A DNA stretch of 64,000 bases, taken from contig NZ_JAGHRE010000003.1 in the NCBI RefSeq assembly GCF_017743935.1, positions 248,001-312,000 on the forward strand, in the 5' to 3' direction. The translations under genes and the position numbers were made by a program. The DNA is from Tropicibacter sp. R16_0 (GTDB lineage: Bacteria; Pseudomonadota; Alphaproteobacteria; Rhodobacterales; Rhodobacteraceae). Numbering within the stretch: the first letter of the stretch is position 1; each line of letters begins with the position of its first letter. Under the pieces are notes generated by a model. That model was not told the origin of the DNA and made no database searches. It worked only from the letters and a program-made list of their open reading frames with translations. Positions 53,210-63,238 of this stretch are shown in pieces.

Positions 53210-54691
53210 ATGGGCACACCGGCAAAGAAACTCAGCCAGCTGGCCCTGACCGCGCGTGGTGGTCTGGACCCCGAAGTCACAGGCGTGGCCGTCGACAGCC
53301 GCGAGGTCAAACCCGGCTTTCTGTTCGGCGCCATGCCCGGCACACGGGTGCATGGGGCGGAATTCATCACATACGCGCTGCGCATGGGGGCCACGGCCAT
53401 CCTGACCGACGCCAAAGGGGCCGAGATTGCGGCAGATGAACTGGCGCAATCGGACGCCGCAGTCATCATTACCGAAGACCCGCGACAGGCTTTGGCAGGC
53501 GCGGCGGCGCTCTGGTTCGGCAAACAGCCCAAGACGATGATCGCGGTTACCGGAACCAACGGCAAAACGTCCGTCTCGACCTTTGTGCGCCAGATCTGGG
53601 CCGAGCTGGACCATGCCGCCATCAACCTTGGCACCACCGGCGTCGAAGGCGCCTGGACCGCGCCGCTGGCCCACACCACACCCGAACCGATCACGCTGCA
53701 TCGCACTTTGGCCGAGGCAGTAGAGAATGGGGTGACCCACGCCGCGATGGAGGCGTCCAGCCACGGACTGGAACAGCGTCGGCTCGACGGCGTGCATCTG
53801 ACCGCCGCCGGATTTTCCAACTTCACTCAGGATCACCTCGATTATCACGACACGTTTGAGGCTTATTTCGCCGCCAAGGCGGGGCTGTTCCGCCGGGTGT
53901 TGCCACAAGATGGCACTGCGGTAATCAACATGGACGATCCCAAGGGCGCCGAAATGCGCGCGATCGCGGCCGCGCGGGGCCAGGATGTGCTGACTGTGGG
54001 CCGCGGTAACTGTGACTTGAGCCTGACGAACCAACGCTTTGATGCGACCGGGCAGGATCTGCTGTTTTCATGGCGTGGCAAATCGTTTCAGGCGCGCCTC
54101 AACCTGATTGGGGGGTTCCAGGCTGAAAACATCCTGCTCGCCTGTGGTCTGGTGATCGCCAGCGGCGATGAGCCTGAGCGCGTATTCGAAACGCTGGAGC
54201 ATCTAACAACCGTACGCGGTCGGATGCAGCTGGCCGCGACCCGAAGCAATGGCGCTTCGGTCTTTGTCGATTATTCTCATACGCCGGATGCGGTTTCGAC
54301 CGCGCTCAGGGCCCTGCGCCCGCACGTCATGGGTCGTCTGATTGCCATCGTTGGCGCGGGCGGGGACAGGGACGCGGGCAAGCGCCCCTTGATGGGGCAG
54401 GCGGCGGCGGAAAACGCCGACATTGTCTTTGTGACCGACGACAACCCGCGCAGCGAGGACCCGGCCACCATCCGCGCAGCCGTCATGGGGGGCGCACCCG
54501 AGGCGACCGAAGTGGGCGACCGGGCCGAGGCGATCTTGCGCGGGGTGGATGCCCTGCAACCCGGTGACGCCTTGCTGATCTGCGGTAAGGGGCATGAGAC
54601 GGGGCAGATCGTGGGCGATCAGGTTCTGCCGTTTGATGATGTGGAACAGGCCAGCATCGCGGTGGCCGCATTGGATGGGGGGCTGGCATGA
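53210..54691 (+). CDS. murE: UDP-MurNAc-tripeptide synthetase
   Basis: 493 residues. Adds meso-diaminopimelate to UDP-MurNAc-Ala-Glu, a cytosolic ATP-dependent ligase. Motifs: VAVDSREVKPGFLFGAMPG, AVTGTNGKTSVSTFVRQIW (P-loop), NLGTTGVEG, HTTPEPITLHRTLAEA, AAMEASSHGLEQRRLDGV and VFVTDDNPRSEDPATIRAAVMGG. The DNPR motif selects diaminopimelate. ATG 53210 has AGGGG seven bases upstream; the TTG at 53195 is not needed. The stop overlaps murF by 4 bases. Confidence 0.97.
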   Translation: MGTPAKKLSQLALTARGGLDPEVTGVAVDSREVKPGFLFGAMPGTRVHGAEFITYALRMGATAILTDAKGAEIAADELAQSDAAVIITEDPRQALAGAAALWFGKQPKTMIAVTGTNGKTSVSTFVRQIWAELDHAAINLGTTGVEGAWTAPLAHTTPEPITLHRTLAEAVENGVTHAAMEASSHGLEQRRLDGVHLTAAGFSNFTQDHLDYHDTFEAYFAAKAGLFRRVLPQDGTAVINMDDPKGAEMRAIAAARGQDVLTVGRGNCDLSLTNQRFDATGQDLLFSWRGKSFQARLNLIGGFQAENILLACGLVIASGDEPERVFETLEHLTTVRGRMQLAATRSNGASVFVDYSHTPDAVSTALRALRPHVMGRLIAIVGAGGDRDAGKRPLMGQAAAENADIVFVTDDNPRSEDPATIRAAVMGGAPEATEVGDRAEAILRGVDALQPGDALLICGKGHETGQIVGDQVLPFDDVEQASIAVAALDGGLA

Positions 54692-56091
54692 CGCTCTGGA
54701 CTGCACCCGAGGCCGCAGCGGCCACCGGTGGCCGCGCGATCGGCGATTGGACAGTGAATGGTGTGTCGATCGACACGCGCACCATTGAGCCCGGCGATTT
54801 GTTTGTGGCGCTGAAAGCCGCGCGTGACGGGCATGAGTTTGTGGGGCAGGCCTTGGAGAAGGGGGCAGGTGCTGCGCTGGTTTCCCATATTCCCAATGGC
54901 TTGTCGGGCGATGCTCCACTGTTGCTGGTCGATGACGTGCAAGCCGCGCTCGAGGATCTGGGCCGCGCTGCCCGTGCCCGGACAGAGGCACGGGTCGTGG
55001 CCGTGACCGGTTCGGTTGGAAAGACCTCGACCAAGGAAATGTTGGCCGCGATGTTGGGCGGGCAGGGCAAGACCCACGCCAGCGTTGCCAGCTACAACAA
55101 CCATTGGGGTGTGCCGCTGACGTTGGCGCGGATGCCACGCGACACCGAATTTGCCGTGATCGAGATCGGCATGAACCACCCTGGCGAAATTGCCCCCCTG
55201 GCCAAACAAGCGCGCCCGCATGTCGCGATGGTGACCACAGTTGCTGCGGCGCACCTTGAGGCGTTCGAGAATGTCACGGCGATTGCCCGAGAAAAGGCCT
55301 CGATCTTTGAAGGGCTGGAACCGGGCGGTGTGGCTGTCGTCAACGCCGACATCGATGATGCGCAGGTTTTGCGTGATGCTGCGGACGCTGCTCAGGCGGA
55401 AATCCTGTCGTTTGGCACCAAGGCGCACGTGTATCACTTGCTGAGTGTTGGGCTGGAGGGCGATCTGACAACCTCGCGCGCTCAAGTGGATGGGCAAGAG
55501 ATTACCTTTGAAATTCAATCGGCTGGTGCGCATTTTGCGATGAATGGTTTGGGCGCTTTGGCTGCGGCCAGCGCGCTTGGAGCCGATTTGCACGCCTCGA
55601 TCAAGGGGCTTGGCACATGGACCCCCTTCAAAGGGCGAGGCGTGCGTGAAACCCTGGCTGTTCCCGGGGGCTCCATCGAGTTGCTCGACGACAGCTATAA
55701 TGCCAATCCGACCTCGATGGCCGCAGCTTTGGCGGTGCTCGCGGCGGCCAAAGGGCCACGCCGGATCGCATTTGTCGGCGACATGAAGGAACTGGGGCCG
55801 CAGGCCGATGCGCTGCATGCGGGCCTGGCGGATCTGGAGGCGATGGACACGATCGCTCAGGTCCATTGCATCGGCCCGCTGATGCAGGCGTTGCATGACG
55901 CCTTGCCTGAAAGCAAACGGGGCGCATGGACTGAGACCAGCGCTGAAATGGCAGCCAAGCTGTCGGAATTGATCCAAACCGGCGATATCGTGCTGGCCAA
56001 GGGCTCTTTGAGCATGGGATTGGCGCGGGTTGTTGACGGGCTGCGTGAAATGGGCCAAGGGGCCGGATCGCAAAAGAACACGGACGAGTAG
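54688..56091 (+). CDS. murF: UDP-MurNAc-tripeptide-D-Ala-D-Ala ligase
   Basis: 467 residues. Adds the D-Ala-D-Ala dipeptide. Motifs: VNGVSIDTRTIEPGDLFVALKAARDGHEFVGQALEKGA, VVAVTGSVGKTSTKEMLAAML (P-loop), SYNNHWGVPLTLARMPRDTEFAVIEIGMNHPGEIAPL, VTTVAAAHLEAF and IELLDDSYNANPTSMAAAL. Coupled to murE by ATGA; mraY starts 12 bases after the stop. Confidence 0.97.
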   Translation: MTLWTAPEAAAATGGRAIGDWTVNGVSIDTRTIEPGDLFVALKAARDGHEFVGQALEKGAGAALVSHIPNGLSGDAPLLLVDDVQAALEDLGRAARARTEARVVAVTGSVGKTSTKEMLAAMLGGQGKTHASVASYNNHWGVPLTLARMPRDTEFAVIEIGMNHPGEIAPLAKQARPHVAMVTTVAAAHLEAFENVTAIAREKASIFEGLEPGGVAVVNADIDDAQVLRDAADAAQAEILSFGTKAHVYHLLSVGLEGDLTTSRAQVDGQEITFEIQSAGAHFAMNGLGALAAASALGADLHASIKGLGTWTPFKGRGVRETLAVPGGSIELLDDSYNANPTSMAAALAVLAAAKGPRRIAFVGDMKELGPQADALHAGLADLEAMDTIAQVHCIGPLMQALHDALPESKRGAWTETSAEMAAKLSELIQTGDIVLAKGSLSMGLARVVDGLREMGQGAGSQKNTDE

Positions 56092-56103
56092 GGGCAAGAG
56101 CAG

Positions 56104-57186
56104 ATGCTATATTGGTTGACCGCGCTGTCGGACGGGGGGGATTTCTGGAACCTCTTCCGCTATATCACCTTCCGCGCGGGCGGGGCGTTTCTGACGGCTC
56201 TGCTGTTTGGTTTTCTGTTTGGGCGCCCCCTGATCAACGTGCTGCGCCGCAAGCAAGGCAAGGGCCAGCCGATCCGCGATGACGGTCCCGAGGGGCATTT
56301 CCAAAAGGCGGGCACGCCCACGATGGGCGGGTTGCTGATTGTGGGTGCGCTGATCTCGTCAACCTTGATGTGGGCGCGGCTCGACAACCCCTTTGTTTGG
56401 CTGGTACTTTTCGTGACGCTGTCCTACGCGGCCATCGGTTTTGCCGACGACTATGCCAAAGTGTCGAAGCAGAACACCAAAGGGGTACCGGGCAAGCTGC
56501 GGTTGGCCCTGGGTATCATCATTGCCGTGATCGCATCCGTTTGGGCGGCGTATAACCACCCCGAGGCGCTGCAGTACCAACTGGCTCTGCCGGTGTTCAA
56601 GGATACACTGATCAACTTGGGCCTTTTCTACGTTCCCTTCTCGATCTGCGTCATCGTCGGCGCAGCCAATGCGGTGAACCTGACCGATGGCCTGGATGGT
56701 CTGGCCATCATGCCCGCAATGATTGCGGCCTCGACCCTGGGCGTGATCGCCTATGCGGTGGGAAGGGTCGACTTTACCGAATATCTTGACGTGCACTATG
56801 TGCCCGGCACCGGTGAGATCCTGATCTTCACCGCAGCGCTCTTTGGCGGCGGTTTGGGCTTCCTGTGGTACAACGCCCCGCCTGCAGCGGTCTTCATGGG
56901 TGACACCGGGTCGCTCGCCTTGGGCGGCGCCCTGGGGGCCATCGCGGTGGCCACGAAACACGAGCTGGTGCTGGCCATCGTGGGAGGGCTCTTCGTGGTC
57001 GAAGCTTTGAGCGTGATCATCCAGGTGCTCTACTTCAAGCGCACCGGAAAGCGCGTGTTCCTGATGGCCCCGATCCATCACCACTATGAGAAAAAGGGCT
57101 GGGCCGAACCCACCATCGTGATCCGCTTCTGGATCATCTCGCTGATCTTGGCGATGATCGGGTTGGCGACCCTGAAGGTCAGATAA
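56104..57186 (+). CDS. mraY: Phospho-MurNAc-pentapeptide translocase
   Basis: 360 residues with about ten membrane helices. Transfers phospho-MurNAc-pentapeptide to undecaprenyl phosphate, giving lipid I. Active-site blocks: [43 protein letters not shown] with the Asp pair, [40 protein letters not shown] and [36 protein letters not shown]. Length and topology are standard. Followed by a 154-bp gap with a palindrome before murD. Confidence 0.98.
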   Translation: MLYWLTALSDGGDFWNLFRYITFRAGGAFLTALLFGFLFGRPLINVLRRKQGKGQPIRDDGPEGHFQKAGTPTMGGLLIVGALISSTLMWARLDNPFVWLVLFVTLSYAAIGFADDYAKVSKQNTKGVPGKLRLALGIIIAVIASVWAAYNHPEALQYQLALPVFKDTLINLGLFYVPFSICVIVGAANAVNLTDGLDGLAIMPAMIAASTLGVIAYAVGRVDFTEYLDVHYVPGTGEILIFTAALFGGGLGFLWYNAPPAAVFMGDTGSLALGGALGAIAVATKHELVLAIVGGLFVVEALSVIIQVLYFKRTGKRVFLMAPIHHHYEKKGWAEPTIVIRFWIISLILAMIGLATLKVR

Positions 57187-57200
57187 CAAGCGCTCCCGCC

Positions 57201-57233
57201 AGGGTCACGGTGGGCTTTGCCCACCGGCACCCT
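57201..57233. repeat. Hairpin in the mraY-murD gap
   Basis: CGGTGGGC-TTT-GCCCACCG with outer AGGGT/ACCCT arms. The GGGC-TTT-GCCC core is shared with the palindrome at 1775-1815. No U-tract follows. It may be a REP-like element that splits the operon into two mRNA stability segments. Confidence 0.5.
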
Positions 57234-57340
57234 GTTGGGCCCGGCTCCCGCTGACGCGCGAGCCTATTTGGTGGCTTGCACAGGGTCTTGAATTGCGGGC
57301 AGGGTGTCGACCAAATGACACGACTTCACGAGGATAGCGC

Positions 57341-58744
57341 ATGATCCCGGTCAAAGGGTGCAAGGGCCAGAAGGTGGCCGTTCTGGGGCTGGGGCGCTCC
57401 GGGCTTTCGGCGGCACGCAGTTTGCGGGCAGGCGGGGCAGATGTGCTCTGTTGGGATGACAATCCCGCTGCGAGAGAGGCAGCAGAGGCTGAGGGGTTTG
57501 ATTGTCTCGAGATGCGTCGGGCAGGGGATTTCGACGGTGTCGCTTCGCTGATTGTGAGCCCTGGCATCCCCCATCTCTACCCTGCGCCCAATCCGATGGT
57601 GCGCGCTGCGTTGGACGCGGGCGTGCCGGTGGACAATGACATCGGGCTGTTCTTTCGCTCGTTTGCGGACAACACTTGGCATAATTTCGAAACCCTGCCG
57701 CGGGTGGTGGCGGTCACCGGATCGAACGGGAAATCCACCACGGCGGCGCTCATCCATCATATCCTGACCGAAGCAGGACGACCTTCGCAATTGACGGGCA
57801 ATATCGGGCGCGGGGTTCTGGATATCGATCCGGCCGAAAATGGATCGGTCGTCGTGTTGGAGCTGTCGAGTTATCAGACCGAACTGGCGCGGTCGCTGAC
57901 GCCGGATGTGGCGGTGTTTACCAATCTCAGCCCCGATCATCTGGATCGGCATGGCGGTATGGGCGGCTATTTCGCGGCCAAGCGGCGGCTGTTCTCCGAG
58001 GGTGGGCCAGACCGGGCAGTTATCGGCATTGATGAGCCCGAGGGGTTGTTTCTGGCCGGGCAACTTTCCGAAGGGGTCGCGGACGATCGGGTGATCCGCG
58101 TCTCGGTGGCGCAAAAGCTCAGCGGGCCGGGGTGGCAGGTTTTTGCCCGCAAGGGGTTCCTGAGTGAATACCGCAAGGGACGGCAGGCTGGGTCGATCGA
58201 CCTGCGCGCCATCAAGGGGCTGCCTGGGGCGCACAACCATCAGAACGCCTGCTCGGCCTATGCGGCCTGCCGGTCACTGGGGCTGGCGCCGCGGGTGATC
58301 GAGGACGCGATGCACTCCTTCCCGGGCCTGCCCCACCGCAGTCAGATCGTCGCCGAGGCGGGCGGTGTGACGTTCGTGAATGACAGCAAGGCCACCAATG
58401 TAGATGCAGCCGTCAAGGCGCTCAGTGCCTTCAAGAAGATCCGCTGGATTTGTGGCGGATTGGAGAAAGAGGGCGGCCTGTCTGCGCTGAACGACGCGTC
58501 GGGAGGTGTTATCAAGGCCTATGTCATCGGGCGTGAAGCGGCTGGTTTTGCCATGCAGCTAGATGTTGAAGCCGAGGTTTGCACCACGATGGCCGCAGCG
58601 GTCGAACGAGCGATGGCCGACGCGCAGCCGGGAGACACGGTTTTGCTGGCGCCAGCTGCCGCCAGCTTTGATCAATATGACAATTTCGAGCAACGTGGCG
58701 ACGATTTTGCAAGTGAAGTTCACAGCAGGTTGTCCGGCAGATAA
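57341..58744 (+). CDS. murD: UDP-MurNAc-L-Ala-D-Glu ligase
   Basis: 467 residues. Adds D-glutamate to UDP-MurNAc-L-Ala. Motifs: [69 protein letters not shown] (P-loop), [62 protein letters not shown] and [17 protein letters not shown]. It is the last gene before the insert in the cluster; ftsW would normally follow. Confidence 0.97.
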   Translation: MIPVKGCKGQKVAVLGLGRSGLSAARSLRAGGADVLCWDDNPAAREAAEAEGFDCLEMRRAGDFDGVASLIVSPGIPHLYPAPNPMVRAALDAGVPVDNDIGLFFRSFADNTWHNFETLPRVVAVTGSNGKSTTAALIHHILTEAGRPSQLTGNIGRGVLDIDPAENGSVVVLELSSYQTELARSLTPDVAVFTNLSPDHLDRHGGMGGYFAAKRRLFSEGGPDRAVIGIDEPEGLFLAGQLSEGVADDRVIRVSVAQKLSGPGWQVFARKGFLSEYRKGRQAGSIDLRAIKGLPGAHNHQNACSAYAACRSLGLAPRVIEDAMHSFPGLPHRSQIVAEAGGVTFVNDSKATNVDAAVKALSAFKKIRWICGGLEKEGGLSALNDASGGVIKAYVIGREAAGFAMQLDVEAEVCTTMAAAVERAMADAQPGDTVLLAPAAASFDQYDNFEQRGDDFASEVHSRLSGR

Positions 58745-58753
58745 GGGTTCGTT

Positions 58754-59578
58754 GTGCGGGCGTTTCCTTTTGCAATTCTGGTATTCATTTGCACGACGAT
58801 TGCAGCCGTTGCTGATGATGCGTCCCGTCCATCTGAACAGCTTCACAAGGCTCAGCTTCATACCGATCAACTTGATGGGATTTGTGCTCTTGGACAAAAG
58901 CTCGAGCATGGATGCGCCGCAATTCGGGCGCGTGACATACTGGATGCATTCAGCGTCCCCTGGCGCGCCATTGGGCGCGTCAATTTCGCCAGCCGCCAGA
59001 TCCTTGGACACTGTACCGGAACCCTTGTTGCGGAACACTTGGTCCTGACTGCAGCGCATTGTTTGTTTAACGGGCCTCGCAAATCTTGGATTCCGCCGAC
59101 GTCGATACGGTTTGTTGCAGGCTATCAACGCGGTGAAGCCACAGCTGTCGCCAGCGTGACAAGGTACATTCTGCCCGACATACATGACACCAAGTCGCGT
59201 GAATTCAAACGACACCCGGGTTCTGATTGGGCCCTGCTCGTGTTGGACAAGCCGCTCGGAAAGAGCATCGGGTATCTGGACGTACAATCGGACATAGACC
59301 CGACAGCGAACTTCGCGATGGCCGGCTATGCTGGGTTACGCAAGAACGTTCTTTCACTTGCCGTGGATTGTGGTGCGCCTGAACCCAGCCGACTTAAGGA
59401 GCTGATCATTCAGCGATGCTCGGCGATGAACGGAGATTCCGGTGCACCGCTGTTGATGATCGACGGGGATAAGCTCAAAGTCATCGGGATTTTGTCCCAG
59501 CTTTCAAGTGTTGGCGACGACGTTGTCAGTTTCGGCGTTCCCGCCTCGTTGTTTTCCCGCTTCCTGGAGCCGATCTGA
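58754..59578 (+). CDS. Exported trypsin-like (S1-family) serine protease
   Basis: 274 residues from GTG 58754, with AAGGG six bases upstream. The signal peptide is MRAFPFAILVFICTTIAAVADD. The catalytic triad is readable: His in GTLVAEHLVLTAAHCLF (about 106), Asp in GSDWALLVLDKPLG, and Ser in RCSAMNGDSGAPLLMIDG. Cysteine pairs flank the active site. The closest relatives are the V8-like/glutamyl endopeptidase branch of S1 proteases. It starts 9 bases after murD, so it may be transcribed with the cell wall genes. The substrate is unknown. Confidence 0.88.
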   Translation: MRAFPFAILVFICTTIAAVADDASRPSEQLHKAQLHTDQLDGICALGQKLEHGCAAIRARDILDAFSVPWRAIGRVNFASRQILGHCTGTLVAEHLVLTAAHCLFNGPRKSWIPPTSIRFVAGYQRGEATAVASVTRYILPDIHDTKSREFKRHPGSDWALLVLDKPLGKSIGYLDVQSDIDPTANFAMAGYAGLRKNVLSLAVDCGAPEPSRLKELIIQRCSAMNGDSGAPLLMIDGDKLKVIGILSQLSSVGDDVVSFGVPASLFSRFLEPI

Positions 59579-59586
59579 GACCTGCG

Positions 59587-60765
59587 TCAGGCCGCGGCGA
59601 TGGCGGTTCCCGCGGCATGGCCAGATGACCAGGCCCATTGGAAATTGAACCCTCCAAGCCAGCCCGTGACATCGACGGCTTCGCCGATGACGTAGAGGCC
59701 CGGAACAGTGGTGACCTCCATCGTGCGAGATGAGAGCGCGTTCGTGTCGATACCGCCCAAAGTGACCTCGGCGGTGCGGTACCCTTCGGTGCCCGAAGGG
59801 GTCAGGCGCCAGTCCGAGAGGGCAGTGCAGAGCACTTGCAGCTTGGCGTCTGACTGATCGGCCAGGTTGCCATCCATCGGGATGTCCATTTTCAGTGCGT
59901 CGACCAGGCGGGCGGGCAGGTGATTTGACAGTTCCGTCGTCAGTGCCTTGCGGCCCGACTGTTGGCGTTGGCTGCGCAGTGCATCGAACAGGGTGCCGCC
60001 GGGATCGAGGTTGACGTGAATTTCCTCTCCTTCGCGCCAATAGGATGACAGTTGCAGCACGGCAGGTCCGCTGAGACCCCGATGGGTGAACAGCAGAGCC
60101 TCGTCAAAGCTGGCGCGGTCGTTGCTGAGGCGCGTTGGTGTGGCGACGCCAGCAAGCGGTTTGAAACGACCTTCGGGGAAGGTGAAGGGGACCAAGGCGG
60201 GACGGGTTTCGGTCACAGGGATGTCGAATTGGCGCGCAATGTCATAGGCAAGACCGGTGGCGCCCATCTTGGGGATCGACTTGCCACCGGTGGCCAGCAC
60301 CAGGTTGCGGCAAGAGGCCGTCACTCGCTTGCCATCCTTGTCGAGGGTCAGGCGATAGCCGCTTTCGGTCTTTGCCAGGTCCACCAGCGCGGTTTTCAAC
60401 CAGAGTTCAGCGCCTGCGCGCTCCATCTCGCTTACAAGCATGGCGATGACCTGTTTGGAGGAGCCGTCGCAAAAGAGCTGACCCAGGGTCTTTTCGTGCC
60501 AGGCGATGCCATGCTGGCCCACCAATTCGATGAAATCCCATTGGGTGTACCGCGCCAGCGCGGATTTGCAGAAATGCGGGTTCTGCGACAGGAAGTTGCC
60601 CGGCTCGGCGTACATATTGGTGAAGTTGCAGCGCCCGCCGCCCGAGATGCGGATCTTCTCGCCCGGGTTTTTGGCGTGATCCACCACCAGCGTGCGTCCG
60701 CCCGTATGGGTGGCGCACATCATTCCGGCAGCGCCGGCGCCAAGTATGATCGTGTCAAATTCCAT
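59587..60765 (-). CDS. BaiN/HI0933-family NAD(P)/FAD-dependent oxidoreductase
   Basis: 392 residues from ATG 60765. The FAD Rossmann loop is FDTIILGAGAAGMMCATHTGG at the N-terminus. Then come KIRISGGGRCNFTNMYAEPGNFLSQNPHFC, VLATGGKSIPKMGATGLAYDIARQF, and a C-terminal TVPGLYVIGEAVDVTGWLGGFNFQWAWSSGHAAGTAIA. The GGGRCNFTN and GGFNFQWAWSSG blocks define the HI0933/YhiN/BaiN family. Its physiological substrate is not known in most bacteria. It is inserted in the minus orientation between murD and ftsW. Confidence 0.93.
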   Translation of the reverse strand: MEFDTIILGAGAAGMMCATHTGGRTLVVDHAKNPGEKIRISGGGRCNFTNMYAEPGNFLSQNPHFCKSALARYTQWDFIELVGQHGIAWHEKTLGQLFCDGSSKQVIAMLVSEMERAGAELWLKTALVDLAKTESGYRLTLDKDGKRVTASCRNLVLATGGKSIPKMGATGLAYDIARQFDIPVTETRPALVPFTFPEGRFKPLAGVATPTRLSNDRASFDEALLFTHRGLSGPAVLQLSSYWREGEEIHVNLDPGGTLFDALRSQRQQSGRKALTTELSNHLPARLVDALKMDIPMDGNLADQSDAKLQVLCTALSDWRLTPSGTEGYRTAEVTLGGIDTNALSSRTMEVTTVPGLYVIGEAVDVTGWLGGFNFQWAWSSGHAAGTAIAAA

Positions 60766-60849
60766 ATGCCCCCAAAGCCAGAGCTTGGGGGCAAAGGCAA
60801 GCAGTTTCAACTCGACGCGGCAGTGAGAGACATGTCCGCTGCTACGGCG

Positions 60850-61887
60850 TCAGAATTCCTCCATCGCGTCGCGCGCACCGATCAGATAAGCGCGTGCGAG
60901 TGCGTCTTCGCCCACGGAAACCATTTTGGCGCAATCACTCGCCGAGTCCCCGAAAAACGGCTCGGTTAGAATTGTGGGGTGGGCCGATGCGCCGAGTGAG
61001 GACGAACCTCGTCCGGTGCGGCGATCCTTAATGCCGCGGTTGGAGAGGCCCAGTTCCGTCAGCAAGGCGCGTTGCACGGCGCGTGCCAAAACCTCGCCCC
61101 GTGTGGATCCGCCCCAGTACAAGGTCTCGGTGCCTCGTCCGCCCCCGGAATTGAAGTGGAGCTCCAATATGGCGTCCGGTCCCCACGCATCGATGAGAGC
61201 ATAGGCTTCCTTGATCTCGTCCTCGTATGGTTTGCCGGATTGGCGAAAGAACTGCTTGGGTTCGATCTCAAACTCTGGTGCGAGTTCGGCCATGTGCCGA
61301 TAGACCCGCTGGTTAAAGGGCCATTCCGATACCATTAGATGGTCAGAGTGTGCCCCTTTGGCGTGACTGTTGTGCCCGATCAGAACTGCCAGACGGAACT
61401 TGGCGCGCGGTTGAAGGGCTCCGGCTTGCAACAGGGCAGCATGACCCAGGTCCTCTACCTGTTGACGGATGCGCGGCAAGATATTGCGGATTTTGGACAG
61501 GTAATCGGGATCTTCCGCATATCCGCCCCTCTGCAAATGACCGATGTAGCCGGCCGGATCCTCGGCGTAGGCGTCCCAGCCATCATACATGACGCCATTG
61601 TTGATGAACGCCCAGTATCCGTCGATGAAGTCCTGGTGCGAGGCGAATTTGCAATAGGTGTCCCACCCATCGTGCGCCAGGTAATCAACCGGGTCGGCAT
61701 AGTGCTTGTCGCGGTTTATGCGGGCGCGGAACTTCAGGCCCGCAAAATTCAAATGATCAGTGGCCAGTTCGCTGGACCCAAAATTTGATTCCAGCGCCCA
61801 TTGCGCCAGCGTGATGAGTTTCAGGTCGGGGGCGGGGATTGTGGATTGAGCATAGGTGTGGACCAACTGCTCCCAATTGGAAGGCAT
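60850..61887 (-). CDS. Two-domain peptidoglycan hydrolase: glucosaminidase plus N-acetylmuramoyl-L-alanine amidase
   Basis: 345 residues. The N-terminal half (about 20-145) is a GH73-like glucosaminidase: LITLAQWALESNFGSSELATDHLNFAGLKF with the catalytic Glu, YCKFASHQDFIDGYWAF and RGGYAEDPDYLSKI. The C-terminal half (about 165-340) is an Amidase_3 zinc amidase: LAVLIGHNSHAKGAH, ILELHFNSGGGRGTETLYW and ILTEPFFGDSASD, supplying the His/Glu zinc ligands. No signal peptide is visible, which is unexpected for a wall hydrolase. It is divergent from ftsW and convergent with nothing nearby. It may be exported by another route or be phage-derived. Confidence 0.85.
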   Translation of the reverse strand: MPSNWEQLVHTYAQSTIPAPDLKLITLAQWALESNFGSSELATDHLNFAGLKFRARINRDKHYADPVDYLAHDGWDTYCKFASHQDFIDGYWAFINNGVMYDGWDAYAEDPAGYIGHLQRGGYAEDPDYLSKIRNILPRIRQQVEDLGHAALLQAGALQPRAKFRLAVLIGHNSHAKGAHSDHLMVSEWPFNQRVYRHMAELAPEFEIEPKQFFRQSGKPYEDEIKEAYALIDAWGPDAILELHFNSGGGRGTETLYWGGSTRGEVLARAVQRALLTELGLSNRGIKDRRTGRGSSSLGASAHPTILTEPFFGDSASDCAKMVSVGEDALARAYLIGARDAMEEF

Positions 61888-62074
61888 AATAATAACTCCG
61901 AATAAAAATGCGTTTCAAAATACGGCCACCATACAGCATTTCGATGAATTTGGATACGGGCAGGTATTCGCTGCTACGCCGTACTAGGGCTGGCCTGATT
62001 CCCTTTTTGCCTGTAGAGTCGGCCTCAGATCCCGAAAAGGGACATCAACGAGGCAGATCAGTGGCGGTAATCTC

Positions 62075-63238
62075 ATGACTGAGATGGTGTATGGTGCCGT
62101 GCCCGCGCAGGGTGGCGAGCCAATTCTTCCGAAATGGTGGCGGACGCTCGACAAGTGGTCGATGTCCTGTGTGTTGATCCTGTTTGGGATCGGCTTGCTG
62201 TTGGGGCTGGCCGCATCGCCGCCGCTTGCGGCCCGCAATGGGTTTGATCCGTTCCACTATGTCGAGAGGCAAGCGATCTTTGGCGGAGCGGCACTGGTTG
62301 CGATGTTGCTGACATCGATGATGTCGCCCACATTGGTCCGCCGTTTGGCCGTGCTGGGGTTCATCGGCGCATTTGTGGCCTTGGCCTTGCTGCCGGTGTT
62401 CGGCACTGACTTTGGCAAGGGGGCCGTGCGCTGGTATTCATTGGGCTTTGCCTCGGTTCAGCCCTCCGAGTTTCTGAAGCCGGGGTTTGTGGTGGTTGCC
62501 GCCTGGCTCTTTGCCGCAAGCCAAGAGATCAACGGCCCTCCGGGTCGGCTGTGGTCCTTTGCGCTGTGCATGTCGATCGTGGCGATGCTGGTGATGCAGC
62601 CTGACTTTGGTCAGGCCTGTCTTGTGCTTTTTGGTTGGGGCGTGATGTATTTTGTGGCGGGCGCGCCGATGCTGCTCTTGGTGGGCATGGCGGGTGTCGT
62701 TGTTCTGGGCGGCATGGTGGCCTATTCCAATTCGGAACATTTTGCGCGCCGCATCGACGGGTTCCTGAACCCCGATGTGGATCCGACCACCCAGCTTGGC
62801 TATGCCACCAACGCGATCCGCGAGGGCGGGTTGTTTGGCGTGGGCGTGGGCGAGGGGCAGGTGAAATGGTCGCTGCCGGATGCGCATACCGATTTCATCA
62901 TCGCCGTGGCCGCCGAGGAGTATGGTCTGATCCTGGTTCTGATCATCATCCTGCTCTATGCCTCGATCGTGGTGCGCTCGCTGCTGCGTCTGATGCGGGA
63001 ACGCGATCCGTTCATCCGTCTGGCGGGCACAGGTCTGGCTTGCATGTTCGGTGTTCAGGCGATGATCAACATGGGTGTGGCGGTGCGATTGCTGCCCGCC
63101 AAAGGTATGACGTTGCCCTTTGTCAGCTACGGTGGGTCGTCGCTGATTGCGGGCGGAATTGCTTTGGGGATGCTGCTGGCGTTTACAAGAACGCGGCCTC
63201 AGGGTGAATTTGGGGACATTTTGCGCGGACGGGGATGA
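62075..63238 (+). CDS. ftsW: Septal peptidoglycan polymerase FtsW (SEDS family)
   Basis: 387 residues with about ten membrane helices. Polymerises lipid II at the division site together with FtsI. Features: a cytosolic N-terminus ([13 protein letters not shown]), [40 protein letters not shown], the SEDS extracellular Asp region [19 protein letters not shown], and [30 protein letters not shown]. An ATG three codons downstream is an alternative start. It overlaps murG by one base and is separated from murD by the accessory insert. Confidence 0.96.
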   Translation: MTEMVYGAVPAQGGEPILPKWWRTLDKWSMSCVLILFGIGLLLGLAASPPLAARNGFDPFHYVERQAIFGGAALVAMLLTSMMSPTLVRRLAVLGFIGAFVALALLPVFGTDFGKGAVRWYSLGFASVQPSEFLKPGFVVVAAWLFAASQEINGPPGRLWSFALCMSIVAMLVMQPDFGQACLVLFGWGVMYFVAGAPMLLLVGMAGVVVLGGMVAYSNSEHFARRIDGFLNPDVDPTTQLGYATNAIREGGLFGVGVGEGQVKWSLPDAHTDFIIAVAAEEYGLILVLIIILLYASIVVRSLLRLMRERDPFIRLAGTGLACMFGVQAMINMGVAVRLLPAKGMTLPFVSYGGSSLIAGGIALGMLLAFTRTRPQGEFGDILRGRG

